64,000 nt of DNA from contig NZ_BPQU01000010.1 in assembly GCF_022179445.1 (NCBI RefSeq), positions 62,001 through 126,000 on the forward strand, read 5' to 3'. Origin of the DNA: Methylobacterium mesophilicum (GTDB lineage: Bacteria > Pseudomonadota > Alphaproteobacteria > Rhizobiales > Beijerinckiaceae). Under the pieces are notes generated by a model. The model ran no database searches. It was not told where the DNA came from and was given only the letters and a program-made list of their open reading frames with translations. Below, one piece after another: positions 43,319 through 51,143 of this stretch (position 1 is the stretch's first letter; every line of letters begins with the position of its first letter). Position numbers and translations under genes: made by a program.

Positions 43319-43343
43319 GGAATAAAGCCGCGCCCCAGGCATC
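43319..43343 (+). promoter_or_regulatory. Candidate ECF promoter of the DUF305-propeller operon
   Basis: GGAATAAA (43319-43326), a 13-base spacer and CATC (43340-43343), 34 bp before ATG 43377. Confidence 0.65.
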
Positions 43344-43376
43344 CTTCCCATCGACACCGGATCAAAAGGAAGCCGC

Positions 43377-43832
43377 ATGCGCGGAGCACTGGGATTTGCC
43401 GTGACGGCGGCGCTGATGGCAAGCGGCCTCGTCGGCGGCCGGATGATGATGCGCCCGACCTTGGCCGCCACCGAGCCAGCGGCAGCTCCGTCCGCGTCCT
43501 TCGACGCGATGATGGCGCAGTCGATGGCGCAGATGCATGCCGACATGATGGTCCCGCCCTCGGGCGACCCCGACCGCGACTTCGCCGCGATGATGATCCC
43601 GCACCACGAAGGCGCGATCGCGATGGCGAAGGCGGAGCTGCTCCACGGCAAGGATCCGGTCCTGCGCCGCCTCGCGCAGGGGATCGTCGTCGAGCAGGGC
43701 CAGGAGATCGATGTGATGCGCCGCGCGCTCGCCGATCGCCCCGCGATGCCGGGTCAGGCCGCCGGCGCCCCTCCCGTTCACCACCATGGCGCGGCACCTG
43801 CCGCCGAGATGCCTTCGGAGCACCGCCGATGA
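43377..43832 (+). CDS. DUF305 secreted protein
   Basis: A 151-residue exported protein. The signal or anchor sequence covers about residues 1-31. The DUF305 core contains D-R-D-F-A-A-M-M-I-P-H-H-E-G-A-I-A-M-A-K near 62-80 and the helix I-V-V-E-Q-G-Q-E-I-D-V-M. The protein is methionine- and histidine-rich (M-M-A-Q-S-M-A-Q-M-H; V-H-H-H-G), which suggests copper or haem binding, as assumed for the family. The stop overlaps the start of the next propeller gene (ATGA). Confidence 0.85.
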   Translation: MRGALGFAVTAALMASGLVGGRMMMRPTLAATEPAAAPSASFDAMMAQSMAQMHADMMVPPSGDPDRDFAAMMIPHHEGAIAMAKAELLHGKDPVLRRLAQGIVVEQGQEIDVMRRALADRPAMPGQAAGAPPVHHHGAAPAAEMPSEHRR

Positions 43833-45265
43833 AGACCGCCCTGACCGTTCTCGCCCTTGTGCTGCTCTCCGGCTCGGCCTTCGCCGGGCAGGCTCCGGGC
43901 CCCGCCTCGGCGCCCGACGAGCCCATCAGCAGCAAAGACCGATTCTACACCTCCGATCAGTTCTCCAATACGGTCTCTGTGGTCGATCCCGCCGCCAACA
44001 CCCTGCTCGGGGTGATCCGGCTCGGCGACCCGACGCCGATAAACCTGAGCCCGCTCTATCGCGGGCAGCTTCTGGTTCACGGCATGGGCTTCTCGCCGGA
44101 CCACAGGACCCTGCTCGCGGTCTCGATCGGTTCGAACTCCGTGAGCTTCATCGACACGGCGACCAACGCGGTCCGCCACACCGCCTATGTCGGCCGCTCG
44201 CCACACGAAGCCTTCTTCACGCCGGACGGCCGAGAGGTCTGGGTGAGCGTGCGCGGCGAAGACTATATCGCCGTGCTCGATGCCGCGACCGCCATGGAGA
44301 CCCGCCGGGTCACCGTACCAAACGGGCCGGGCATGACGATCTTCTCGCCGGACGGCACCTACGGTTACGTCTGCTCCAGCTTCAGCCCCGAGACCGTCGT
44401 CATCGACACCAAGACCCACGCCATCGTCGGCCGCGTGAAGCAGGAGAGTCCGTTCTGCCCCGACATCGCCGCCACGCCGGACGGCAAGCAGGTGTGGTTC
44501 ACCCTCAAGGATGTCGGCCGGACCCAGGTGTTTTCGGCGCGTCCGCCATTCGCGCCGCTGAAGACGATCGAGACCGGGCCGATCACCAACCACGTCAACA
44601 TCGTCTCGACCAAGGCCGGCCAGTTCGCCTACGTGACGATTGGCGGCCTGAACCAGGTCAAGGTGTTCCGCACCGACGATTTCTCCCAGCTCGCAACGAT
44701 CCCGACCGGCGCCCTGCCGCACGGGCTCTGGCCCTCGGGCGACGGCAGCCGCGTCTATGTCGGCCTGGAGAACGCCGACAAGGCCGCGGTGATCGACACC
44801 GCGTCGAACACGGTGATCGCCGAGGTGCCGATCGGGCAGGGTCCGCAGGGCGTCGCCTACGTCCCGAACGCCGTGCCGGAGGGCGACGGAATGCAAAACC
44901 TGCAGCCGCTGGGGGCCGCAGGCCAGACCAGTGCGCTGACGCTCGCGGGCGGCGACGGCAAGCCGGCGACGCAGGTTACCCTGTTCGACCAGGGCGTGCT
45001 GCAGACGCTGCAGGCCGCGATCACGGGACTGGCGCCGAAGATGCCGTTCGTGCTGGCGCTGTCCGCAGATCCGAAGGGCGCGACCGGCCTGGAGCCACTC
45101 GCCGCCTTCACCACCAACCCGGCCGGCGCGGCCATCGTCAACGCGATCGGTCCGATCCGGCAAGTCACCCGCAAGGACGCCGGCCCGAGCCGCCGTTACT
45201 TCGTGGTCGCGGCGGGCAAGCCCGGCAAACTCGGCGGCATCGAGCAGGTGCAGATCACGGATTAA
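43829..45265 (+). CDS. Secreted YVTN beta-propeller protein with C-terminal extension
   Basis: A 478-residue exported protein. The signal peptide is residues 1-19 (ending S-A-F-A). Residues 35-345 form a seven-bladed propeller with repeats such as F-S-P-D-G-T-Y-G-Y-V and V-I-D-T-K-T-H-A-I-V. The last 130 residues are a separate beta-rich domain of unknown type. It is coupled to the DUF305 gene (overlapping ATGA), a pairing typical of periplasmic metal or redox modules. It is related in type to the 38073 gene but longer. Confidence 0.82.
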   Translation: MKTALTVLALVLLSGSAFAGQAPGPASAPDEPISSKDRFYTSDQFSNTVSVVDPAANTLLGVIRLGDPTPINLSPLYRGQLLVHGMGFSPDHRTLLAVSIGSNSVSFIDTATNAVRHTAYVGRSPHEAFFTPDGREVWVSVRGEDYIAVLDAATAMETRRVTVPNGPGMTIFSPDGTYGYVCSSFSPETVVIDTKTHAIVGRVKQESPFCPDIAATPDGKQVWFTLKDVGRTQVFSARPPFAPLKTIETGPITNHVNIVSTKAGQFAYVTIGGLNQVKVFRTDDFSQLATIPTGALPHGLWPSGDGSRVYVGLENADKAAVIDTASNTVIAEVPIGQGPQGVAYVPNAVPEGDGMQNLQPLGAAGQTSALTLAGGDGKPATQVTLFDQGVLQTLQAAITGLAPKMPFVLALSADPKGATGLEPLAAFTTNPAGAAIVNAIGPIRQVTRKDAGPSRRYFVVAAGKPGKLGGIEQVQITD

Positions 45266-45724
45266 TCGAGCGGTGTCGCCAGTCCGGAAGGCGAACATCT
45301 CAAACAATGCCTCCGTGACGCGAGCCCAGCCTCGATGTCTGCTTTCGAGAACAGCGTCAGCCCGCTTCTATGGCGTAGTTGGGTCGGACGCGGCAGGTCT
45401 GCTTTTTAAGCCTGGCAGGTCCGTGGCACGAATCCCGAACGTTGAACCGCGTTGTATCGCGGCGCCGCCAAATCGCTTCAAGCTCCGTCGGAATGGCCGA
45501 GCGAGCGCTACGATCTCGTCTGGACACGCGAGCGCTGAGGGAATGAAGGGTCCTTCGCTCAAATCCGGCGGCGCCTGCTGGTCGGCGACAACTGCGATTC
45601 GGACGAATTCCACCCCATGAGGATGAAACGCTCATGTTGCCCATGACAGGCGAACGCGCTGTCCGCTGGAACGTTGATGGGCCACGACCAGGAAAATGTC
45701 CAAATTAGTTCCAACGGATGACCG
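45266..45724. other. Intergenic stretch
   Basis: About 460 bp. Short frames (for example plus 45273-45620) have no ribosome-binding site or recognisable content. No terminator with a clear U-run was found after the propeller gene. Confidence 0.5.
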
Positions 45725-46753
45725 ATGAGCCAAAAGCGAAAAGTGGACCGGCGTCCCACCGTGGTGGTGACCGGTGCAAGTGCAGGGGTGGGGCGGGCGA
45801 TCGCCCACGAATTTGCCCGGCATCACTGGAACGTTTCGGTGCTGGCGCGGGGAGAAGCAGGGCTCGACGGTACCGTACGGGACATCGAGAACGCCGGGGG
45901 CCGGGCGCTGGCGCATCGGGTCGACGTCGCGGACGCCGAAGCCGTCATGCGTGCGGCGGACGAGACCGTGAGGGCGTTCGGTGGCATCGACGTTTGGATC
46001 AACGTGGCGATGGTGACGATCTACGCGCCGGTGCAGCAGACATCGCCTGAGGAGTACAAGCGGGCGACCGAGGTGACGTATCTCGGACAGGTCTACGGCA
46101 CGCTGGCGGCCCTCAAGCACATGCAGCACCGAAACGCCGGCTCCATCGTCTGCATCGGCTCCGCCCTGGCGTACCGGTCGATTCCGCTCCAATCGAGCTA
46201 CTGCGCGGCGAAGGCCGCCGTGCGGGGCTTCGTCGACAGCCTGCGCAGCGAGTTGCTGCACGATGGTTCGCGGGTGCGGTTGACGATGGTGCAGCTTCCG
46301 GCGGTGAACACGCCGCAGTTCGACTGGGCGCGAACGCGCATGCCGCGTCGGCTGGAACCGGTCCCGCCGATCTATCAACCAGAGGCGATCGCGCGCCATG
46401 TCTATCGCGCGGCCCAGACCTCGCCGCGCGAACTCTGGATCGGCTTCCCGACCTGGAAGGCGATCATCGGCAACATGATCATCCCGGGCTGGATCGACGG
46501 CTACCTCGCGCGACACGGCTATCGCGGTGAAATGACAAGCCAAGCTGCGATCGAAGGGCGGCCGGACAACCTCTACGATCCCGTCGACACCGATCCGGGT
46601 GCGCATGGGAGGTTTGATGATCGCTCGCTCACGTCGGTGCCGGCTGCCGACCCGCGCTGGCTCAAACTCGGCATCGCCGCGGCACTCGGAACGGTGCTTG
46701 TCGGAGCCTTGACGGTTGCGAGAGCTTCACCGACCTTGCGCCGCCTCCGGTGA
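45725..46753 (+). CDS. SDR-family oxidoreductase with C-terminal hydrophobic tail
   Basis: A 342-residue short-chain dehydrogenase/reductase. The cofactor motif T-G-A-S-A-G-V-G-R-A is at about 17-26. The N-V-A motif stands where classical SDRs have N-A-G (W-I-N-V-A-M). The catalytic serine is in C-I-G-S-A-L-A-Y, and Y-x-x-x-K is Y-C-A-A-K near residue 159. After the Rossmann domain, a linker and one hydrophobic segment near the C-terminus (L-G-I-A-A-A-L-G-T-V-L-V-G-A-L-T-V) may anchor it in the membrane. The substrate is unknown. It converges with cyoD, with 24 bp between the stops. Confidence 0.85.
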   Translation: MSQKRKVDRRPTVVVTGASAGVGRAIAHEFARHHWNVSVLARGEAGLDGTVRDIENAGGRALAHRVDVADAEAVMRAADETVRAFGGIDVWINVAMVTIYAPVQQTSPEEYKRATEVTYLGQVYGTLAALKHMQHRNAGSIVCIGSALAYRSIPLQSSYCAAKAAVRGFVDSLRSELLHDGSRVRLTMVQLPAVNTPQFDWARTRMPRRLEPVPPIYQPEAIARHVYRAAQTSPRELWIGFPTWKAIIGNMIIPGWIDGYLARHGYRGEMTSQAAIEGRPDNLYDPVDTDPGAHGRFDDRSLTSVPAADPRWLKLGIAAALGTVLVGALTVARASPTLRRLR

Positions 46754-46777
46754 GGGATGGGCAGCCCCTCGCCGCGA

Positions 46778-47236
46778 CTACGTCATCCGCATACGCAGGT
46801 TGAGCAGTACGACGAGGGTGCCGCCCACCATCAGCCCGATGATGAGGGTGGAGAACAGGATCAACTGCAGATCGTCGCGGGATGAGCGGCGCAGATCCAC
46901 GTGTAGGAAGCAGCGGAAGTGCACCACGGCTTGGACCAGGGCCAGTGCGAAAACGATCCCAAGCGCCGTCGTGCCTGCTGCCCATCCCCAGGTCACGACC
47001 GCAAACGCGGCGCCGGTGAGGAGAAGGGCGAAAACGTACCCGATGCCGTAGGTCATCAGGTCGCGGCGTTTGGCATGCTTCTCATCGCTCGATCGCAGGC
47101 GTGCCCTGGCCTCGTCTCCCCGTCGATCCCTCGCGATCGCCGCGCCGCCCGCCAATGCTCTCGCAGTGCCGATCAGAGCGGCCGCGCCGGCAGCCTTTAG
47201 CAACACGACGCCCTTCGAGGGCCCTCGGGTGGTCAT
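46778..47236 (-). CDS. cyoD: Cytochrome o ubiquinol oxidase subunit IV (extended)
   Basis: A 152-residue protein. The C-terminal 95 residues are the CyoD/COX4-prokaryotic domain with three spans (Y-G-I-G-Y-V-F-A-L-L-L-T-G, V-F-A-L-A-L-V-Q-A-V-V-H-F-R-C-F-L-H-V and L-I-I-G-L-M-V-G-G-T-L-V-V-L-L-N). The first 55 residues are an unusual extension with a weakly hydrophobic helix (V-V-L-L-K-A-A-G-A-A-A-L-I-G-T-A) and a basic linker; CyoD is normally about 110 residues. ATG 47236 overlaps the cyoC stop (ATGTGA region), which supports the long form. An internal ATG (D-L-M-T-Y-G) could give the short form. Confidence 0.8.
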   Translation of the reverse strand: MTTRGPSKGVVLLKAAGAAALIGTARALAGGAAIARDRRGDEARARLRSSDEKHAKRRDLMTYGIGYVFALLLTGAAFAVVTWGWAAGTTALGIVFALALVQAVVHFRCFLHVDLRRSSRDDLQLILFSTLIIGLMVGGTLVVLLNLRMRMT

Positions 47237-47859
47237 GTGAGAGTTCCCTGAAGATAGACCACGGAGAAGATTGCGATCCAGATGATGTCGAGGAAATGCC
47301 AAAATAGGCCGAGCTTCAGCAGATTCAGCTTGACCCTGGCGTCCAGGCCGAACACCGCGATCTGTGCGAGCATCACCATGATCCAGATGCAGCCGGCGGT
47401 GACGTGCAGGCCGTGCGTCGGTACCAGTGCAAAGAAGGCCGACAGGAAGCCGCTGCGGTTCGGCGTCGCTCCATCGGCGAACATCGTCCGGAAATCGCTG
47501 AGTTCGAAACCGAGGAAGACGATCCCCAGGACGAGCGTTAGTAAAAGCCATGCGACGACGCCTATCCGACCCCGGTCATACTTCATGGAGATGGAGGCAA
47601 GGCCGAAGGTCAGGCTGCTGGTGAGCAGGATGAGCGTCTCAATGAAAGAGGGGCCGAGCTTGAACTCCGCGGCCGGCCCAGGAGCACCGGCCGTCGCCGA
47701 AAGCTGCGTCCCGTAGATCGCGAAGAGCAACGCAAACAGGATCGCGTCGCTCATCAGGAAGATCCAGAAACCGTAGAGGCCGATGGCGGCCTCCCCCGGC
47801 TCCATCTCATCCGAGTTGAGGAGGTTGAGCCCGACATGCCGGAGCTGCAGGGCGCTCAT
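47233..47859 (-). CDS. cyoC: Cytochrome o ubiquinol oxidase subunit III
   Basis: A 208-residue membrane subunit with five spans, of the haem-copper oxidase subunit III family. Marks are L-Y-G-F-W-I-F-L-M-S-D-A-I-L-F-A-L-L-F-A near 28-47, F-F-A-L-V-P-T-H-G-L-H-V near 142-153, and the ending F-W-H-F-L-D-I-I-W-I. ATG 47859 overlaps the cyoB stop (ATGA). Subunit III stabilises the complex and the proton-uptake path. Confidence 0.93.
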   Translation of the reverse strand: MSALQLRHVGLNLLNSDEMEPGEAAIGLYGFWIFLMSDAILFALLFAIYGTQLSATAGAPGPAAEFKLGPSFIETLILLTSSLTFGLASISMKYDRGRIGVVAWLLLTLVLGIVFLGFELSDFRTMFADGATPNRSGFLSAFFALVPTHGLHVTAGCIWIMVMLAQIAVFGLDARVKLNLLKLGLFWHFLDIIWIAIFSVVYLQGTLT

Positions 47860-49958
47860 GACGGCACCTGCGTGGGGAAGGGTCGGGCGAGCCCAAGATT
47901 GACCGGCTCGGTTTCGAGTTCGCGGGGGACGGGACGCGTCGTGCGGGCCAGATCGAGCCATCGCCGGTCCGTCGCCTCGATCTCGGATGCGGAAATCGTC
48001 CGATGGACATCGCGCACGAAGCTGCGCGCGACGACCGGTGCCCAAACGCCGATGAAACCGAGAATGGTCAGCCACCAGATGTGCCAGACGAGGCCGAAGG
48101 CGCAGACCGCACCGGCCAGCCCGACCAGCGGGCCAACCCAGCTGTTCTTCGGCATGACGATGGCCTGATAGTGGTCGGCCAGCTTGTAGGCCTCCTTGCG
48201 CTCCTTGAGCCAATAGAAAGGATCGAGCCGATCCACGTGCGGGATCGTCGCGAAGTTGTACTCCGGCGGCGGTGCCGAGACCGACCACTCCAGGCTGCGT
48301 GCGTCCCAAGGGTCGCCGACCGGGACGCGGTTCGCCTCACGGTCCCTCACGCTGACCCAGAGCTGGACGAACAGGGTGACGAGGCCTGCGAGCAAGAGGA
48401 AGGCCCCGACGATCGCCACGAGGAGCCAGGGTCGGTAATCGGGCTCGAACAGGGCCTGGCTCCGCCGCGCCATGCCGCCGAGGCCGAGCACGTAGAGCGG
48501 CATGAAGGCGAGATAGAACCCCGAGACCCAGAAGCCGAAGGAGATCCGGCCCCAGACCTCCGACAGCCGGAAGCCGAAGGCCTTGGGAAACCAGTACATG
48601 TATCCGGCGATCATGCCGTAGAGCAGGCCCGGGATCAGCACGTTGTGGAAGTGGGCCACGAGGAAGACCGTGTTGTGGACCACGAAGTCGATCGGCGGGA
48701 TCGCGAGCAGGATCCCGGTGAGGCCACCGAGGACGAAGGTGACGATGAAGGCGAGGGAAAACAGCATCGGCGTGGTGAAGCGCACTTCACCGCGAAACAT
48801 CGTCCAGATCCAGTCGTAGATCTTGACCCCTGTCGGGATAGCGATGGTCATCGTCGCCACGCCGAAGAAGGCGTTGACGTCGGCGCTCTGTCCCATCGTG
48901 AAGAAGTGGTGTAGCCAGACCGTGAACGAGAGCACGCCGATCACCATGGTGGCGGCGGCGAGCGACTTGTAGCCGTAGAGCTCTTTCGACGAGAAGGCCG
49001 ATATCACCTCGGAGTAGACGCCGAAGGCCGGCAGGATGAGGATGTAGACCTCGGGATGGCCGAACAGCCAGAAGAGGTTGACGTAGTTCATCATGTTGCC
49101 GCCGAGATCGTTCGTGAAGAAGTGGAAGTCGGCGTAGCGATCGAGGGCGAGGAGCGCGGTCGCGAGCGTCAGCGGAGGCATCGCGAAGATCATCAGGATC
49201 GATGTGCAGAGCGCCGTCCAGCAGAAGAGCGGCATGCGCGTGAGATGCATCCCGGGGCAGCGCTTCTTGTAGATCGTCGCCGTGAAGTTGAGCCCCGAGA
49301 AGGTCGTCCCGAGGGACGACAGCGTGATCGCCCAGATCCAGTAATCCGGGCCGACGCCGGGCTGGAAGACCTTCCCCGTGTAGGGCGGATAGCCCGACCA
49401 TCCTCCGGTCGAGAACTCGCCGACGGCGAGCGAGATCATCACGAGGCCGGCCCCGCCCGCGGTCAGCATCAGGCTGATGGAGTTCAGGAGCGGGAAGGCG
49501 ACATCGCGGGCGCCGATCTGCAACGGCACGACGTAGTTGATCAGCCCGGTCAGGAACGGCATCGCCATGAAGAAGATCATGATCGTGCCATGCGTGCTGA
49601 AGAGCTGCGCAAAGTGTTCGGGCGCGACGATGCCGGGAGCGTTGACCGCGAGCGATTGCTGCGCGCGCATCAGGACCGCCTCGACGAGGGCGCGGCTGAG
49701 CATCACGCCGGCGATCACGATGTACATGATCCCGATCTTCTTGTGGTCGAGGCTGGTCAGCCAGTCGAGGAAGAGCGGACGCCACCAACGTTTCCATGTC
49801 AGCAGCGCGACGAGGACGACCGCACCGACGATCACGAGTGCGCCGGCAAAGGCGCCGATGAGTTCGCTGAGGTTGGGATTCTCCCAGGCCCGCACGAACG
49901 GGAACGCATGCGCGTCCAACCGGCCGAACAGGAAGGACCGTAAACCGTCGTCACTCAT
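47856..49958 (-). CDS. cyoB: Cytochrome o ubiquinol oxidase subunit I
   Basis: A 700-residue catalytic subunit with about fifteen spans. It holds the low-spin haem and the haem o3-CuB centre that reduces oxygen. Haem and copper histidines are visible in T-H-G-T-I-M-I-F, in G-H-P-E-V-Y-I-L (with the cross-linked tyrosine), in W-L-H-H-F-F-T-M-G and in V-A-H-F-H-N-V-L. The long form with N- and C-terminal extra spans is that of quinol oxidases. ATG 49958 overlaps the cyoA stop. Confidence 0.95.
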   Translation of the reverse strand: MSDDGLRSFLFGRLDAHAFPFVRAWENPNLSELIGAFAGALVIVGAVVLVALLTWKRWWRPLFLDWLTSLDHKKIGIMYIVIAGVMLSRALVEAVLMRAQQSLAVNAPGIVAPEHFAQLFSTHGTIMIFFMAMPFLTGLINYVVPLQIGARDVAFPLLNSISLMLTAGGAGLVMISLAVGEFSTGGWSGYPPYTGKVFQPGVGPDYWIWAITLSSLGTTFSGLNFTATIYKKRCPGMHLTRMPLFCWTALCTSILMIFAMPPLTLATALLALDRYADFHFFTNDLGGNMMNYVNLFWLFGHPEVYILILPAFGVYSEVISAFSSKELYGYKSLAAATMVIGVLSFTVWLHHFFTMGQSADVNAFFGVATMTIAIPTGVKIYDWIWTMFRGEVRFTTPMLFSLAFIVTFVLGGLTGILLAIPPIDFVVHNTVFLVAHFHNVLIPGLLYGMIAGYMYWFPKAFGFRLSEVWGRISFGFWVSGFYLAFMPLYVLGLGGMARRSQALFEPDYRPWLLVAIVGAFLLLAGLVTLFVQLWVSVRDREANRVPVGDPWDARSLEWSVSAPPPEYNFATIPHVDRLDPFYWLKERKEAYKLADHYQAIVMPKNSWVGPLVGLAGAVCAFGLVWHIWWLTILGFIGVWAPVVARSFVRDVHRTISASEIEATDRRWLDLARTTRPVPRELETEPVNLGLARPFPTQVPS

Positions 49959-50878
49959 TTGGGGTGATGTCCGTGGGCGGTGTGCATGCCCGGATCGTTC
50001 TGGGCGAGGATCGTCTGGAACAGGCCCGACGTCACCGACCCGAACAGGATCGGCTCGGCCTGGAGCGTGCGGGCGGCCAGGGCCGCATAGGCGCCCGCGT
50101 CGAGGGTCTTCCCCCCCGAACGGGCTTGAGCGAGCCAGGAGGCGTAACCGTCGGTCGATTTGGCCAGGACCGGGAACTTCTGGTTCTGGAAGCCCATGCC
50201 GTTGAACTGCACGTTCTCGCCACGGAAGCGACCAGGCCGACTTGCGGCGAGGTTATGCTGTGTCGTCATGCCGGCCATGGCGTAGATCTGGCCAGCGAGC
50301 TGCGGCACGAAGAACGATTGCATGACCGTGCCGCTCGTCAGGCTGAGATGCACCGGGTGATCGGCGGGGAAGACGAGCTCGTTGACGCTCGCCACGCCTT
50401 CGTCGGGGTAGATGAACAACCACTTCCAATCGAGGGCGACCACCTGCACCTCGATGGGGGGGTATGGTGAGGCAAGTGGCTTGTATGGGTCGAGCTTGTG
50501 GGTGTCGCGCCACAGGAACACGGCGAGCACGATGACGATGATCGCAGGTGGGATCCAGATGAAGCCTTCGAGAGGCCAGTTGAAGCCCCATTGCGGTCGA
50601 TAGGCGCTCTTGGTGTTCGACAAGCGGTAGTGCCAGGCGAAGATCGGCGTCAGCAGCAGGACCGGCGCGGCGACGAAAATCAGGATTGTGCAAACGAGAA
50701 GGAACAGGCTGCGGGTCTGATCCGCGACCGGGCCGGCGGCGCCCAGCACGCCGTGATCGAGCACGCCGCAGCCGCCCAGGGGGAGCAGCGCAACGGTGGC
50801 TAAGAGTGACGCGAGGCGAAGCACGATCCAGCCTGGACGGCCTCGACGGCTAGGGTCGGCGAGGGCAATATCGGTCAT
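49955..50878 (-). CDS. cyoA: Cytochrome o ubiquinol oxidase subunit II (lipoprotein)
   Basis: A 307-residue protein. The N-terminal lipobox L-G-G-C at 34-37 makes C37 the lipid-modified residue. Two spans follow (about 50-75 and 100-122), then a periplasmic cupredoxin domain with I-E-V-Q-V-V-A-L-D-W-K-W-L-F-I-Y-P. The CuA cysteines of cytochrome c oxidases are missing, as expected for a quinol oxidase. ATG 50878 is used. It is the first gene of cyoABCD. The 265 bp between it and the GH15 stop hold no gene and probably contain the promoter. Confidence 0.92.
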   Translation of the reverse strand: MTDIALADPSRRGRPGWIVLRLASLLATVALLPLGGCGVLDHGVLGAAGPVADQTRSLFLLVCTILIFVAAPVLLLTPIFAWHYRLSNTKSAYRPQWGFNWPLEGFIWIPPAIIVIVLAVFLWRDTHKLDPYKPLASPYPPIEVQVVALDWKWLFIYPDEGVASVNELVFPADHPVHLSLTSGTVMQSFFVPQLAGQIYAMAGMTTQHNLAASRPGRFRGENVQFNGMGFQNQKFPVLAKSTDGYASWLAQARSGGKTLDAGAYAALAARTLQAEPILFGSVTSGLFQTILAQNDPGMHTAHGHHPK

Positions 50879-51143
50879 CACGACGGTTTCCACGATGGAC
50901 GATGGTCCCGGGTCGAGCCATTCCCAGGATACAGTGACATCGACGTGGCAGAACCGCAGGGCCGTCACGGTCCCGCACCCGGGACAGACGGCTCCGACAT
51001 GATCGACGGATCTTGGGAGTGGCGATCGGCTCGTCCCCGAGGGGCAGACGGGAGCCGCAAGCAGCGTCACGTTAACCACCGTCGACGCCGCATGCACGGA
51101 CAGATCTCTTGAACCACGGTATCGTGATGCCTCGGTCCCGCCG

